The position numbers were made by a program, and so were the translations under genes. Below are positions 38,234 to 50,641 of a DNA stretch of 64,000 nucleotides, one piece after another. Origin of the DNA: Kosakonia quasisacchari (GTDB lineage: Bacteria > Pseudomonadota > Gammaproteobacteria > Enterobacterales > Enterobacteriaceae); assembly GCF_004331415.1 (NCBI RefSeq), contig NZ_SJOP01000001.1, positions 62,001 through 126,000 of the forward strand, written 5' to 3'. Below the pieces are notes generated by a model. It ran no database searches. It saw nothing but the letters and a program-made list of their open reading frames with translations, and had not been told where the DNA came from. The first letter of the stretch is position 1; every line of letters starts with the position of its first letter.

Positions 38234-38911
38234 TTATTTCTTCAACAGTCGTGGCAGTTGGTTTTCCAGTTCAAGCAGACACGCATCCATCATTTTCTGC
38301 GTTTCTTGCGTCACTTTTTGGTAATTATTCGCCCGCCAATCGGCCAGCGGCGCGGTTTTCGCCGTTGGCGCACATTCAGCTTTCACAAACGCGCTCAGCA
38401 CATTGCCATCTTCTGCGCGTTTATAGAACAACACGCGGTAGGCCAGATCATAATTACTGTTTCCTGCAGACATATCTGTGTAGACCAGCGACCACTGCGC
38501 TGCTGCAATATACAGCGGCTGTTTGTAAACATAATTACCGCTCTGTTTATCGAGCCATTCGCGAATTTTCACTTCCGCTTTTGGGCTTAAATAGCGCGAT
38601 GTTGGTTCCGGCATGGAATCTATCGCGTTGCCTTTATAGCTATTTTTATCAAAGGCATCGCCACTGCCCGCACCGCCGCCAAGCGCGGCGCTGAGTAACG
38701 AAAGCCCCATACCAGTGCCAGCATGGGCGGGGCTCACTTCACGCAGTTTCACATCAGGGTAGCGGTTGTTATTCATTTCCAGCGGGCTAAAAATGGTGGC
38801 AACCTCAAGTGTTGTACCATTGGTGGCTTTTACCGGGTGCGTACTGGTTCCCGCACACCCGGCCAGCAGGGCGACAGAGAGTACGCTGAGCGCTAATGCT
38901 TTAATTTTCAC
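38234..38911 (-). CDS. Hypothetical lipoprotein
   Basis: A 225-residue exported lipoprotein. Starting at GTG 38911 (reads MKIKALALSVLSVALLAGC) it has a standard signal with lipobox LLAGC, so Cys19 should be lipidated. AAGGA lies 7 bases upstream; the longer frame to 39010 would bury the signal. The mature part is soluble with one cysteine pair (AECAPTAK and MDACLLELE) near the C-terminus. Residue after Cys is Ala, so outer-membrane sorting is expected. Family not recognised. Confidence 0.75.
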   Translation of the reverse strand: MKIKALALSVLSVALLAGCAGTSTHPVKATNGTTLEVATIFSPLEMNNNRYPDVKLREVSPAHAGTGMGLSLLSAALGGGAGSGDAFDKNSYKGNAIDSMPEPTSRYLSPKAEVKIREWLDKQSGNYVYKQPLYIAAAQWSLVYTDMSAGNSNYDLAYRVLFYKRAEDGNVLSAFVKAECAPTAKTAPLADWRANNYQKVTQETQKMMDACLLELENQLPRLLKK

Positions 38912-39119
38912 TTTTTTTCCTTCTTTTTTCTGTTTACAACGTTTAATCCAGCGGACCGGTTCTGTCAGTGAACATGCTGGGAGGCCGACTTTGAGCAAAA
39001 AGTGGTTCACTAAGATAACGGTCTGATTTAAATAAGCTTTAGAGGAGATTTAGCACTGAATTTTCATCTTTATTGGTGCAAATCAAGGAACCTATTAATG
39101 CTTTCGTGTGGGGAAGGTC

Positions 39120-39545
39120 ATGGCAAATTATGTGGTCAGCGTTTCAGATCAGGCTGTCGCGGCAAATTTTTTTCCGGTGGAACAAGGCTTGAATGCTTTT
39201 AATGATGAGATTACCGGTATCAGCGATCGTAAGCCTTTGAGCGTATTGGTTAAAGATGTGAGTACCGATGAAGTCATTGGCGGGATGATTGGTCGTACTT
39301 CACTGGGGCTGCTGTTTATTGATCTGGTTTATCTTCCGGCAGCGCTTCGTGGGCAACGTTTAGGCGAAACATTGCTGCGACAGTTCGAAGAGGAAGGGCG
39401 AAAGCGCGGCTGCATCTCCGGCTTTCTTTACACCATCAGTTTTCAGGCACCGGCGTTTTATAAAAAGAATGGTTGGGAGGAGTTTGGTCGGATCGATTGC
39501 CTTCCTGAAGGAACCAGTCGGATTTTTCTGCGCAAACAGCTTTAA
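39120..39545 (+). CDS. GNAT-family N-acetyltransferase
   Basis: A 141-residue acetyl-CoA-dependent transferase. Acetyl-CoA binding motif A is LPAALRGQRLGETLLRQFEE (about residues 73-92), followed by the motif B region with FYKKNGWEEFG. ATG 39120 is preferred; a GTG at 39108 is in frame. GGGGA lies about 6 bases upstream. The acetyl acceptor is unknown. Single gene between the lipoprotein and the FlhC-like gene. Confidence 0.88.
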   Translation: MANYVVSVSDQAVAANFFPVEQGLNAFNDEITGISDRKPLSVLVKDVSTDEVIGGMIGRTSLGLLFIDLVYLPAALRGQRLGETLLRQFEEEGRKRGCISGFLYTISFQAPAFYKKNGWEEFGRIDCLPEGTSRIFLRKQL

Positions 39546-39826
39546 GGGGCTCAGGAGAACCCTCTCTCGGCCATCACAGGCATTCTCTGAATGCCTGTAA
39601 AATAACCATGTAGTTAATGAGGATTTGTACAAATTCGACTCGTTTGCTCTGTTTAAGGTTTATTTATTAAGAAAACATTAGTTTGCATTTTATTTAAGTA
39701 TTGTTTTTGCGATACGGGTAACAAATTTTTATTAGGTATCATTGAAATCTTTGTGGCAAAGTTTCATTTAAAATGTATTATTGATTATGGGTACTACAGT
39801 AAATTCTTATATTCTTTTGTGAAGCA
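39546..39826. other. AT-rich promoter region of the FlhC-like gene
   Basis: 281 bases, strongly AT-rich, no gene. It should hold the promoter of the FlhC-like gene and is a plausible H-NS-bound segment (inference). Confidence 0.4.
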
Positions 39827-40363
39827 ATGAATAAATCTTATATTTCTGAACTGCAAAAGGTGTCTCTGGCATTATTTTTAGCGAACAGAGGCGTCTGTAA
39901 TATATTCGCTGATAATGAAGGAGATAAGCACACTTACAGCAGCTCTCCTTTCACAAAAGCGTGGTTTTTGGATCATACTCACCGGATACACGTCCGTCAT
40001 TTTGGCAGGATATGGCGGCTACTAAAAAAGCGTGATACTGAGGCGACAAGCCGCACAATCCTTGATGTTTACTCGCTTTATGTCAGTGATTGCCTGCTGG
40101 AGTTACAGTCCGCACCGGTGCTGACGCTGGTTCAGGGCTGGGTGTTAATCGAAGCTTATGAGAAGTGTCTGGCCTGTAGTGATGAGTGCGAACCTGCATG
40201 CTGTTTCGGCGAGCAATCCGCACCTTCTTTGCTGGAAAAATATATATATCAATTGTGTTTTGAACCCACTTTGCAATTAGAGTCCGGTTTATTAAAGCAA
40301 GCCTGTTTAGTGAGTCGTAATAATTCTTATTTATTAAATAAAACGCAACAGCTTAGCGATTAA
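39827..40363 (+). CDS. Orphan FlhC-like transcription regulator
   Basis: A 178-residue protein that resembles the flagellar master activator FlhC in layout. The shared pattern includes a helical N-terminus (about residues 8-24), SPFTKAWFLDHTHRIHVRHF (FlhC has PFSTDWF...VHASMF), W..LLK, IxxxYxLYxxxCL, a P-L-L..W.L...E..L stretch, and a cysteine cluster after it (CLACSDECEPACCFG). In FlhC four cysteines in two pairs bind zinc; here the first cluster is present but the later CxxC pair is missing. There is no flhD beside it and the surrounding DNA is AT-rich. It may act with the genomic FlhD or alone. The match was made by eye. Confidence 0.55.
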   Translation: MNKSYISELQKVSLALFLANRGVCNIFADNEGDKHTYSSSPFTKAWFLDHTHRIHVRHFGRIWRLLKKRDTEATSRTILDVYSLYVSDCLLELQSAPVLTLVQGWVLIEAYEKCLACSDECEPACCFGEQSAPSLLEKYIYQLCFEPTLQLESGLLKQACLVSRNNSYLLNKTQQLSD

Positions 40364-40592
40364 GTATTGATAACGTTGTATATAGATAAAGGATTCTAAT
40401 AAAACATTATCTCTTCTGCTGTATGCCGATGTTCCCGGTAAAAAATATTTGCGTCAATAGCAAAAAATACATGTACAACCCTGCAATGGATTGCACGGTT
40501 AGCAGGATACTGATCACACATCCATGATTGTCATCACAGTTCCCGTTTTGAGGGCTTGAGCCGTCTCGTCTGATTCGTTATAAGGGTTCCCA

Positions 40593-40625
40593 GGGCGTAA
40601 TCAGAAGAAAACTGAGCGAAACCTG
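40593..40625 (+). promoter_or_regulatory. Ribonucleic antiterminator (RAT) site 1, bglG-type gene leader
   Basis: GGGCGTAA, then a small hairpin (TCAG..CTGA), then GCGAAACCTG. Its last five bases are also the first bases of the terminator stem, so antiterminator binding and termination exclude each other. Same pattern as the three other sites at 44524, 44741 and 46885. Confidence 0.8.
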
Positions 40626-40675
40626 ATTCCATTGTTGCCAAGTGTGGCAGCAATGGAGTCAGGTTTTTTTTTGTT
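40621..40675 (+). terminator. Regulated terminator 1 in the bglG-type leader
   Basis: A 20-bp stem (40621-40640 with 40645-40664, two wobble positions) followed by a run of nine T. It stops transcription before the antiterminator gene unless the RAT site is bound. Confidence 0.92.
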
Positions 40676-40734
40676 TTTTTTCCGGACGCACGCTTCCGGA
40701 AAAGACATCAGGATTAAACGGTGAGAAAGCTGAA

Positions 40735-42991
<2,257 letters not shown>

Positions 42992-43005
42992 TATGAGAGA
43001 AAGCG

Positions 43006-43036
43006 ATGCCGGATGTGGTTAACGCACATCCGGCAT
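43006..43036. terminator. Bidirectional terminator between the phospho-beta-glucosidase and DUF1593 genes
   Basis: A perfect 12-bp inverted repeat (ATGCCGGATGTG and CACATCCGGCAT) with loop GTTAACG, between two convergent genes. The sequence also resembles a REP element core (GCCGGATG). Confidence 0.8.
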
Positions 43037-43043
43037 TTGTCGC

Positions 43044-44459
43044 TTATGGCGTCACGGTGACAATCGCGCGGCGGTAAGCGAAAAGTGACGGCGTGCCGTC
43101 ATCCTGTACCTGCAAAATGATGTGGAACGGTGTGGCGGTTTTGACTTGCGGCGCGGTAAAGCTGGCAGCGAGTGAGTCACTGCTCTCAAGCGTCAGTTCT
43201 GGTGCGAAATGGATGCCCATGCTGGTCGCAGTGGGTTCTTTATATTGCCACCAGCGGTAACTCAGGCGGTTGTTATCCGGGTCATGCGAGCCTTTCGCCG
43301 AAAGCTTCACCACGTCGCCGGGCTTCACCTGCAATCTCACAATCTTTGTTCCGGGTTGACCGTTGAGCACCAGTTGCGGGTTATGGTTCGCCTTTTTCAC
43401 CTCGGCGTTAACGCTCCATGCCATACGCGCGGCAAAATCATTCTGGTACGCTTCGCGCCAGCGCCAGATAGTGGCGCTGGCGGTGCGGCGGCTTTTGCCA
43501 TCAATGCCGGTCACGGTATCAGACGTGCTGGTGCGTAAACCGCTGCGACTATCGGGATTTACCGCTGCGTAACGCCCACCCCAGCCGCCATACTCCGGGT
43601 GTTCCGGCGCGTTCAGCCCATTATTTAACAAGTAGAGAAACGAGGGCGTATCGCCTTCCATGGTGTACTCGATCGCCGGGTAAACCGCACCCAGCGGCCC
43701 TTTGTTGCGAATATTTTTCGCCAGCCAGTCGTTGTTGACCTGGCGCATATCGCCCCCTTCGGCATATTTCGACGACATACCTGTCCAGGTGGCAATAAAG
43801 TAATCATTCCACGCATGAATACTGGTGATATAGCGCAGATCCGGGAACTGTGCGCGGATCCACTCGCCGGTATTATCTTGATCAGAAATGGCATAGACGC
43901 GGATCTTTTTCACGAACGCCGCCACTTCTTGCGGTGAACGCGTCGCGCGCACATCATACAGCGCTTGTGCCAGATCGACCGCGCCGCCCCAGACATCAAT
44001 CCACAACGGGCGCTCATCGTGTTTATCCACCGCGTTGATTATCAGTTGTGACGCCGGCGTGGATTTTCCCGCGCCGACATAATCCATGCCGTAACCCGCG
44101 CGGCCAGCACGAACAACGTCGCGCAGCGCGTCAGCGCTGGGGTAACCGTTGGCATGTTTGCGTAAATTCGGCAGCACTTGTTCATACGCATCGATACGTT
44201 TAAGCATCATCTGCGGGTTCACTTTGTCGCGTAGCCAGGTGGATGTGGTGGCAACCAGCCCTTCGACATCAAACTCATTGCTGTAAACCAAAAAACGCAC
44301 CAGCGATTGTGAATCATCGGGCTCGTTGCCGATATCAGACAAAATCAGGATGCGGGTTTTTCCGGACACCGGTTGTTCTGGGGCGGCTTGTGTTGTTGCG
44401 CTGGCTGCGCCAAGAGAGAGCGTCAGTAACGTGCTTAATAGCGTTTTAGAAAATGACAT
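43044..44459 (-). CDS. DUF1593 protein: secreted nucleoside-hydrolase-like domain plus C-terminal beta domain
   Basis: A 471-residue exported protein. The signal peptide (MSFSKTLLSTLLTLSLGAAS) ends at TQA-AP. Residues 35 to about 300 are nucleoside-hydrolase-like: the Asp cluster LILSDIGNEPDDSQSL, VEGLVATTSTW, and IDVWGGAVDLAQAL. Residues 360-471 form an Ig-like beta domain (LSAKGSHDPDNNRLSYRWWQY). This is the layout of the cellulose-binding Sde182 family. Its actual substrate is unknown. Transcription starts divergently from the bglF-type gene and passes a RAT site and terminator of the bgl type, so it should be induced with the beta-glucoside genes. Confidence 0.88.
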   Translation of the reverse strand: MSFSKTLLSTLLTLSLGAASATTQAAPEQPVSGKTRILILSDIGNEPDDSQSLVRFLVYSNEFDVEGLVATTSTWLRDKVNPQMMLKRIDAYEQVLPNLRKHANGYPSADALRDVVRAGRAGYGMDYVGAGKSTPASQLIINAVDKHDERPLWIDVWGGAVDLAQALYDVRATRSPQEVAAFVKKIRVYAISDQDNTGEWIRAQFPDLRYITSIHAWNDYFIATWTGMSSKYAEGGDMRQVNNDWLAKNIRNKGPLGAVYPAIEYTMEGDTPSFLYLLNNGLNAPEHPEYGGWGGRYAAVNPDSRSGLRTSTSDTVTGIDGKSRRTASATIWRWREAYQNDFAARMAWSVNAEVKKANHNPQLVLNGQPGTKIVRLQVKPGDVVKLSAKGSHDPDNNRLSYRWWQYKEPTATSMGIHFAPELTLESSDSLAASFTAPQVKTATPFHIILQVQDDGTPSLFAYRRAIVTVTP

Positions 44460-44482
44460 GGTGTTTTCCCTATCTTAAAAAA

Positions 44483-44530
44483 CAAAAAAACCTGCTTTCC
44501 GTTGCCTGGCGGAGCAACGGAAAGCAGGTT
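44483..44530 (-). terminator. Regulated terminator 4 in the DUF1593 leader
   Basis: A perfect 17-bp inverted repeat (44489-44505 and 44514-44530) followed on the minus strand by eight T. It lies 24 bases upstream of the DUF1593 start codon, so it can only act as a conditional leader terminator. Confidence 0.92.
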
Positions 44531-44553
44531 TCGCCAAAGGTGATGTAACGTCC
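44524..44553 (-). promoter_or_regulatory. RAT site 4, minus strand, DUF1593 leader
   Basis: Read on the minus strand: GGACGTTAC, a short middle part, then GCGAAACCTG, which runs into the terminator stem. The 5' part is the same as in RAT site 3 (CACAGGACGTTAC). Confidence 0.78.
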
Positions 44554-44661
44554 TGTGAGCATGGTTATAAAAAGAGTCGTTCAGGCAGGCAACGCATAAT
44601 ATTGATAAATGTGAGCGGGGTTCGGTATTTCCTTGCCTGTTGAATTCCGGGGCAACGCTAT

Positions 44662-44683
44662 TTGCGTGATGATTTTCACAAAT
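44662..44683. promoter_or_regulatory. CRP-like site between the divergent DUF1593 and bglF-type genes
   Basis: TGCGTGA-TGATTT-TCACAAA has the GTGA-N6-TCAC core of a CRP site with good symmetry, and lies 58 bases ahead of RAT site 2. It could activate either or both divergent promoters, fitting catabolite control. Confidence 0.6.
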
Positions 44684-44740
44684 TGATCATTTGCGGTGGT
44701 AATTGCCCGCGCGGCTTGTTAGAAAGAGGGCGTTAGTTAA

Positions 44741-44773
44741 GGACGTCACCAGAGAAATTCTGGGCGAGACCTG
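44741..44773 (+). promoter_or_regulatory. RAT site 2, bglF-type gene leader
   Basis: GGACGTCA, a perfect internal hairpin CCAGA-GAAAT-TCTGG, then GCGAGACCTG, overlapping the following terminator stem by five bases. Confidence 0.82.
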
Positions 44774-44818
44774 GATAAAGCAGTGTGTTTTCACACTATT
44801 TTATCCAGGTTTTTTTTT
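44769..44818 (+). terminator. Regulated terminator 2 in the bglF-type leader
   Basis: ACCTGGATAAA (44769-44779) pairs with TTTATCCAGGT (44800-44810), with an inner AGTGTG/CACACT stem, followed by eight T. Confidence 0.92.
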
Positions 44819-44902
44819 GCTTTTTTCCAGCTGGCCAGCGGATGCAGGCAACACCAGGGTGACCTGATTATTACTGTCGTTTGTGAAACGGGAAGTCTCA
44901 TT

Positions 44903-46789
44903 ATGAATAGCAAAGTACTGGCAGAGAATATTCTGCAGCTGGTAGGTGGGGAGAGCAACGTTGCGACGCTGGTGCATTGCGCAACGCGTTTACGCTTTAA
45001 AATTATCGATAACAGCAAAGTGCGGTTGGCCGAACTCGAAGCGCTGGACGGCGTCATTACCGTGGTGAATGGCTCGGGCCAATTACAGGTGGTAATTGGC
45101 AACCGAGTGCCAGAGGTGTTCCGCGCGTTTGGCGCGATCTCCGCATTACTGGAGGATGATAAAAAGAAACAGCCTGTCGAACAGGCGCAAAATAATGCCT
45201 CGCTGCTAGGTCGTTTGATTGATTTGGTCGCCGGGATTTTCACGCCTTTATTAGGTGCGATGGCCGCAGCCGGTGTACTAAAAGGCGCGCTGGCGATTGT
45301 GCTGGCGGCCGGATGGCTGAGCAATAAAGAGAGCACCTATATCATTTTGCATGCCGCATCCGACAGCCTGTTCTACTTTCTGCCGATGCTGTTGGCCATC
45401 ACCTCTGCACGTAAATTTGAAACCAATATTTTTGTTGCCGTGTCGATCGCGGGAGCGCTCATTTACCCCAGCATTCAAGGGTTATTTGATGGTGGTCAGC
45501 CGGTGAGTTTTTTTGGTCTGCCGGTGGTGATGATGAAATATACCGGTTCGGTAATCCCGATTATTTTCAGCGTCTGGCTGATGTCGATAATTGAGCGCTT
45601 CCTTAATCGCCATATTCATGAAAGCGTGCGCAATATTCTGACGCCGTTTTTCCTGCTGACATTGATGGTGCCGCTGACGTTAATGACCATCGGGCCGATT
45701 GGCATTTCGATCAGTGAGGTTGTCGCGTCTTTATTTGTTTCGATTTACGGCTTCAACCCGATTATTGCCAGCGCGCTGATGGCTGCTGCCTGGCAGGTGC
45801 TGGTGATTTTTGGCGTACATTGGGGCTTTGTTACCGTCTTTATCAACGACATTTCGGTAATGGGACACAGTTTTCTCAAAGCTGCCTCCAGCCCCTCGGT
45901 TTTCGCCCAGTCCGGTGCGTTACTGGCGGTGATGCTGAGAGCGAAAGACAAAAAGCTGAAAGCGCTGGCGGGCAGTACCTTTATTGCCTCGTTGTTCGGC
46001 ATCACCGAACCGGGTGTCTACGGCGTCACGTTGAAACTGAAAAAACCGTTTATCTGCGCGGTGATCGCGGCGGCTTTTGGTGGTGCGGTGGTGGGGTATG
46101 CCAAAAGCTCGGCAATTTCAATGGGAATGCCTGGGTTGCTGACGCTGCCTATTTTCTATGGCGATGGTTTTATCGGCTTTCTTATTGGCTGCGCCGTCGC
46201 GTTTATTGGCAGCCTGGTGCTGACGCTGATTGTTGGTTTTGACGAACCTTCCGTGCAAGCGATACCTGACGCGTCGGCAAGTGGAAAAAAGAATACCGTG
46301 CATCAACCGGTGGCACCGAAAACCGCTGCGCTGGCTCCTGAGCAGATTACCGCACCGGTTTCTGGCGCGTTAATCCCACTGACTGAAGTGGATGACAACG
46401 TCTTTTCGGCAGGTATTGTCGGGCCGGGCTTTGCCATTATTCCGGATGAAGGGCGGGTTTATTCCCCGGTCGACGGCCAGATTGCCAGCACCTTTGCCAG
46501 CGGCCATGCCATTGGCATTCGCTCCACGGCAGGCGCGGAAATACTGATCCACGTCGGGATAAATACCGTGCAACTTGAGGGGCAATATTTCCATATGCAG
46601 GTGAATGAAGGCGATGAAGTCAAAAAAGGCCAGCTTCTGCTGACATTCGATCTCGATGAAATTAAGCAGGCGGGTTATGACACGGTGACGCCGGTGGTCA
46701 TCACCAACAGCGAAGCCTGGCGCGAATTACACATTAGCGATAAATCCCATTCCCGCTTTGGCGAGCCGGTCATGGCGCTATTGGTATAA
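44903..46789 (+). CDS. BglF-type beta-glucoside PTS permease, EIIBCA
   Basis: A 628-residue permease close to BglF in length (625). Domain order is EIIB-EIIC-EIIA. EIIB has the phosphocysteine in LVHCATRLRFK (about residue 26). EIIC (about 105-460) contains some ten hydrophobic segments and FGITEPGVYGVTL. EIIA (about 480-628) has the phosphohistidine in EILIHVGINTVQL. ATG 44903 follows GGGAAG by 8 bases. It imports and phosphorylates aryl-beta-glucosides and should also control the BglG-type antiterminator by phosphorylation. It is separated from the antiterminator and glycosidase genes by the DUF1593 gene. Confidence 0.94.
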   Translation: MNSKVLAENILQLVGGESNVATLVHCATRLRFKIIDNSKVRLAELEALDGVITVVNGSGQLQVVIGNRVPEVFRAFGAISALLEDDKKKQPVEQAQNNASLLGRLIDLVAGIFTPLLGAMAAAGVLKGALAIVLAAGWLSNKESTYIILHAASDSLFYFLPMLLAITSARKFETNIFVAVSIAGALIYPSIQGLFDGGQPVSFFGLPVVMMKYTGSVIPIIFSVWLMSIIERFLNRHIHESVRNILTPFFLLTLMVPLTLMTIGPIGISISEVVASLFVSIYGFNPIIASALMAAAWQVLVIFGVHWGFVTVFINDISVMGHSFLKAASSPSVFAQSGALLAVMLRAKDKKLKALAGSTFIASLFGITEPGVYGVTLKLKKPFICAVIAAAFGGAVVGYAKSSAISMGMPGLLTLPIFYGDGFIGFLIGCAVAFIGSLVLTLIVGFDEPSVQAIPDASASGKKNTVHQPVAPKTAALAPEQITAPVSGALIPLTEVDDNVFSAGIVGPGFAIIPDEGRVYSPVDGQIASTFASGHAIGIRSTAGAEILIHVGINTVQLEGQYFHMQVNEGDEVKKGQLLLTFDLDEIKQAGYDTVTPVVITNSEAWRELHISDKSHSRFGEPVMALLV

Positions 46790-46868
46790 CTCTCGCTACT
46801 CGCGGGAGGCTATTTGCGGTGAGGGCGGTTGTCGCCGCAACCTATTAAAAAACGTGTTTATGCGTTAA

Positions 46869-48575
<1,707 letters not shown>

Positions 48576-48591
48576 ACGACAAAAACAGAAT

Positions 48592-48610
48592 CCCCGCCGG
48601 AACGGCGGGG
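48592..48610 (+). terminator. Hairpin after the porin gene
   Basis: CCCCGCCG (48592-48599) and CGGCGGGG (48603-48610), loop GAA, 16 bases after the stop. GC-rich and stable but without a T-run. Confidence 0.6.
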
Positions 48611-48683
48611 AACAATAACGCATGCAGATGTTGCGTTAGAAAGCGATAAAAATGCAGGGTGGGATAAAGAAAACCCTTTATTT

Positions 48684-49088
48684 TTAGATGGCAAAATCTT
48701 CCAGTTTTTTACCGTCTTCCAGTGCCTTGGCAATCACTTTCGGTGTGCGGCCCTGACCGGTCCAGCTTTTTTCCGTGCCGTCTTCATCAATATACTTATA
48801 TTTGGCAGGGCGCGGCGCACGAACAGATTTTGATTTCGTCGTTTGTCCTTTCAGCGAGGATAAAAGTTCGGTTGGATCGATACCTTCATCCAGCAGTTTT
48901 TGACGAAACGCAGCCAGCTTGGCTTCTTTCTCTTCTTGTTCTTTACGTAGAGAAGATTCTTCTTCACGACGTTCTTCAACAACAACTGACAGTTTTTCAA
49001 GCATCTCTTCAAGAGCTTCAAGGGTAAGCTCACGGGCCTGAACTCGCAGGGTGCGAATGTTATTAAGTGATTTAAGTGCTTCTGACAT
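48684..49088 (-). CDS. H-NS-family nucleoid protein (H-NS/StpA paralogue)
   Basis: A 134-residue silencer protein. The N-terminal oligomerisation domain starts [20 protein letters not shown] and the C-terminal DNA-binding domain has [20 protein letters not shown] followed by GRTPKVI, including the QGR AT-hook-like loop. The linker is distinct from H-NS, and the end (KLEDFAI) is closer to StpA. It is therefore a paralogue, perhaps of the Hfp/StpA type. It lies just past a bgl operon, a classical H-NS target. Confidence 0.92.
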   Translation of the reverse strand: MSEALKSLNNIRTLRVQARELTLEALEEMLEKLSVVVEERREEESSLRKEQEEKEAKLAAFRQKLLDEGIDPTELLSSLKGQTTKSKSVRAPRPAKYKYIDEDGTEKSWTGQGRTPKVIAKALEDGKKLEDFAI

Positions 49089-49390
49089 AGCGTCACTCCG
49101 TGTGCGGAAAAATGAATAATCTATCGGAATTAATTTTTAGTGATAATGACATAAAAATCAATACGGAATTATAGGTTTTAGCAAATATATATGTGATTGT
49201 GCAACCCTATGACTTTGTAGGTATCTTGCTAAGCGTAATTTAGTAACAATGCGGCATTAAAAAAGCCACAGAATTTAAGGGTTATTTTTATCGGAATCGT
49301 TAGTAAATGCCGCTTGTTCATCATGAAATAACCTATATCTTTGCATTGACTTTCGCTTGCCAGGGGCAGATTTTTCTTAACGATGGGGCA
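49089..49390. other. AT-rich promoter region of the H-NS paralogue
   Basis: 302 bases, AT-rich, no gene. Should contain the promoter of the H-NS-like gene. Confidence 0.45.
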
Positions 49391-49687
49391 TTACAGGTAT
49401 AGCGCCTGTTTCAAACGGTAAAAGTTATCTCTGAACTGACGCGTTTTTTCTTTTTGATTTGCGTTAGCGCAAGCGGCAATTTCAGCACTGCTAAATGTTT
49501 CATTAAACATGACCACATATTGATGACTCAGGTTTCTACACAATAGGTAGCTAAGAAATTTTGCCCGCGTCAGGCACTGTTGAGAATATTCTCGATTGGT
49601 GGCAAGCACGGCACGCTCAAGTTCATATCGGAAGTCATAAAAATCCACCTTATTGACCGTCAGTTGTAGTTTCTTTTTCATACTCAT
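49391..49687 (-). CDS. Hypothetical protein, 98 residues
   Basis: Not recognised. A basic N-terminus (MSMKKKLQLTVNKVDFYDF) is followed by a helical stretch with several Arg, Tyr and Cys residues. No signal peptide or membrane helix. The ATG lies 3 bases after the stop of the 316-codon frame upstream, suggesting a two-gene unit; AAAAG is the only ribosome-site-like sequence. Confidence 0.5.
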   Translation of the reverse strand: MSMKKKLQLTVNKVDFYDFRYELERAVLATNREYSQQCLTRAKFLSYLLCRNLSHQYVVMFNETFSSAEIAACANANQKEKTRQFRDNFYRLKQALYL

Positions 49688-49690
49688 CTT

Positions 49691-50641
49691 TTAATTACAG
49701 ACAGTAATAATTGCGTTAGTGGATATCGCTTGTTGCGGCGCACGTAGCGTGTCGCATAAATGATGGGGGGCGTGTTTTATCCTGCTAGCGTGCTTCGCTG
49801 ATATTAAACTGAAACTGTTAAGCGTTATCGCCATCCTATTTTTTACAGGACTCAGTCTGCGAGAAAACGAGCGGTAACATGGAATGCAATGCGCAACCTG
49901 TGCAATAACGGATAGGCTAAAACGCCCCGGTGTTACGTTTTGGGGCTTAGTAAAACGGATCTTCACGACCAGGTTGGGGGATATTGGGTTCTCCGCGGGT
50001 TCAAAATAGCCGGTGCGTTCGCGGCGTGCATTTTGTGACACCGTACTTTCCCGTTGTGTATTCCCCTGTTGCCAGGTGTCGTCATATTTACCGGACAATG
50101 TTCTGATCTCCATTTCTACGTGGGCGTTAGTTGCGCCGCCGTAGGTTTTACCTTCCCGAGTCTCGCCGTCCAGGCGGTGTTGAATCAGTGCACTGTTGAT
50201 GACTGTATTGGTCGCCTGGTCGCGCTCACCTTTGGTGATATTCAACGACTTTATATCCGGCATCGGACAAACCTGACTGGCATTAATGGTAAAACATGCA
50301 TAAGCGTGCTCGCGATAATCACTACTCAGTGTTTCACTGTTCGCTTGGCGTTTTTGTCGTGGGTATTTCCGTTCGGCGATAACTTTCCGCCACGGAACTG
50401 GCGCGCGTAATTGCCGCTGGTTTCGCTCTATTTCCTTACTAACAGTTTGGTTAACCCTCATTCGGGTTTGTACAATTTTGGCGGATATGGCTTCTTCTCT
50501 GGTTTTTACAAGCCCAGGACGCAGCGCGTCGACACGTAGTTGCTCTGCAGAACGAATGGTGTTGATTTTATATGTGGATGTGGCGTGAAGCCTAAAAGGA
50601 GAAACCGCGAATCCAGCGATAATTTTGCATTTTTTCAACAT
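49691..50641 (-). CDS. Unrecognised ORF, 316 codons
   Basis: An open frame starting ATG 50641 with MLKKCKIIAGFAVSPFRLHA, which looks like a weak signal peptide. The middle (ACFTINASQVCPMPDIKSLN, and HVEMEIRTLSGKYDDTWQQG) reads like a folded exported protein with cysteines. The last 60 codons look less protein-like. No good ribosome site is seen. It could be a degraded or frameshifted gene, or a true lineage-specific one. Confidence 0.35.
   Translation of the reverse strand: MLKKCKIIAGFAVSPFRLHATSTYKINTIRSAEQLRVDALRPGLVKTREEAISAKIVQTRMRVNQTVSKEIERNQRQLRAPVPWRKVIAERKYPRQKRQANSETLSSDYREHAYACFTINASQVCPMPDIKSLNITKGERDQATNTVINSALIQHRLDGETREGKTYGGATNAHVEMEIRTLSGKYDDTWQQGNTQRESTVSQNARRERTGYFEPAENPISPNLVVKIRFTKPQNVTPGRFSLSVIAQVAHCIPCYRSFSRRLSPVKNRMAITLNSFSLISAKHASRIKHAPHHLCDTLRAPQQAISTNAIITVCN

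Noticed and set aside
26993..40363. An intact prophage or integrative element bounded by argU
   Set aside because: No integrase, structural or replication genes and no second attachment copy found by eye; only a relic of the integrase remains.
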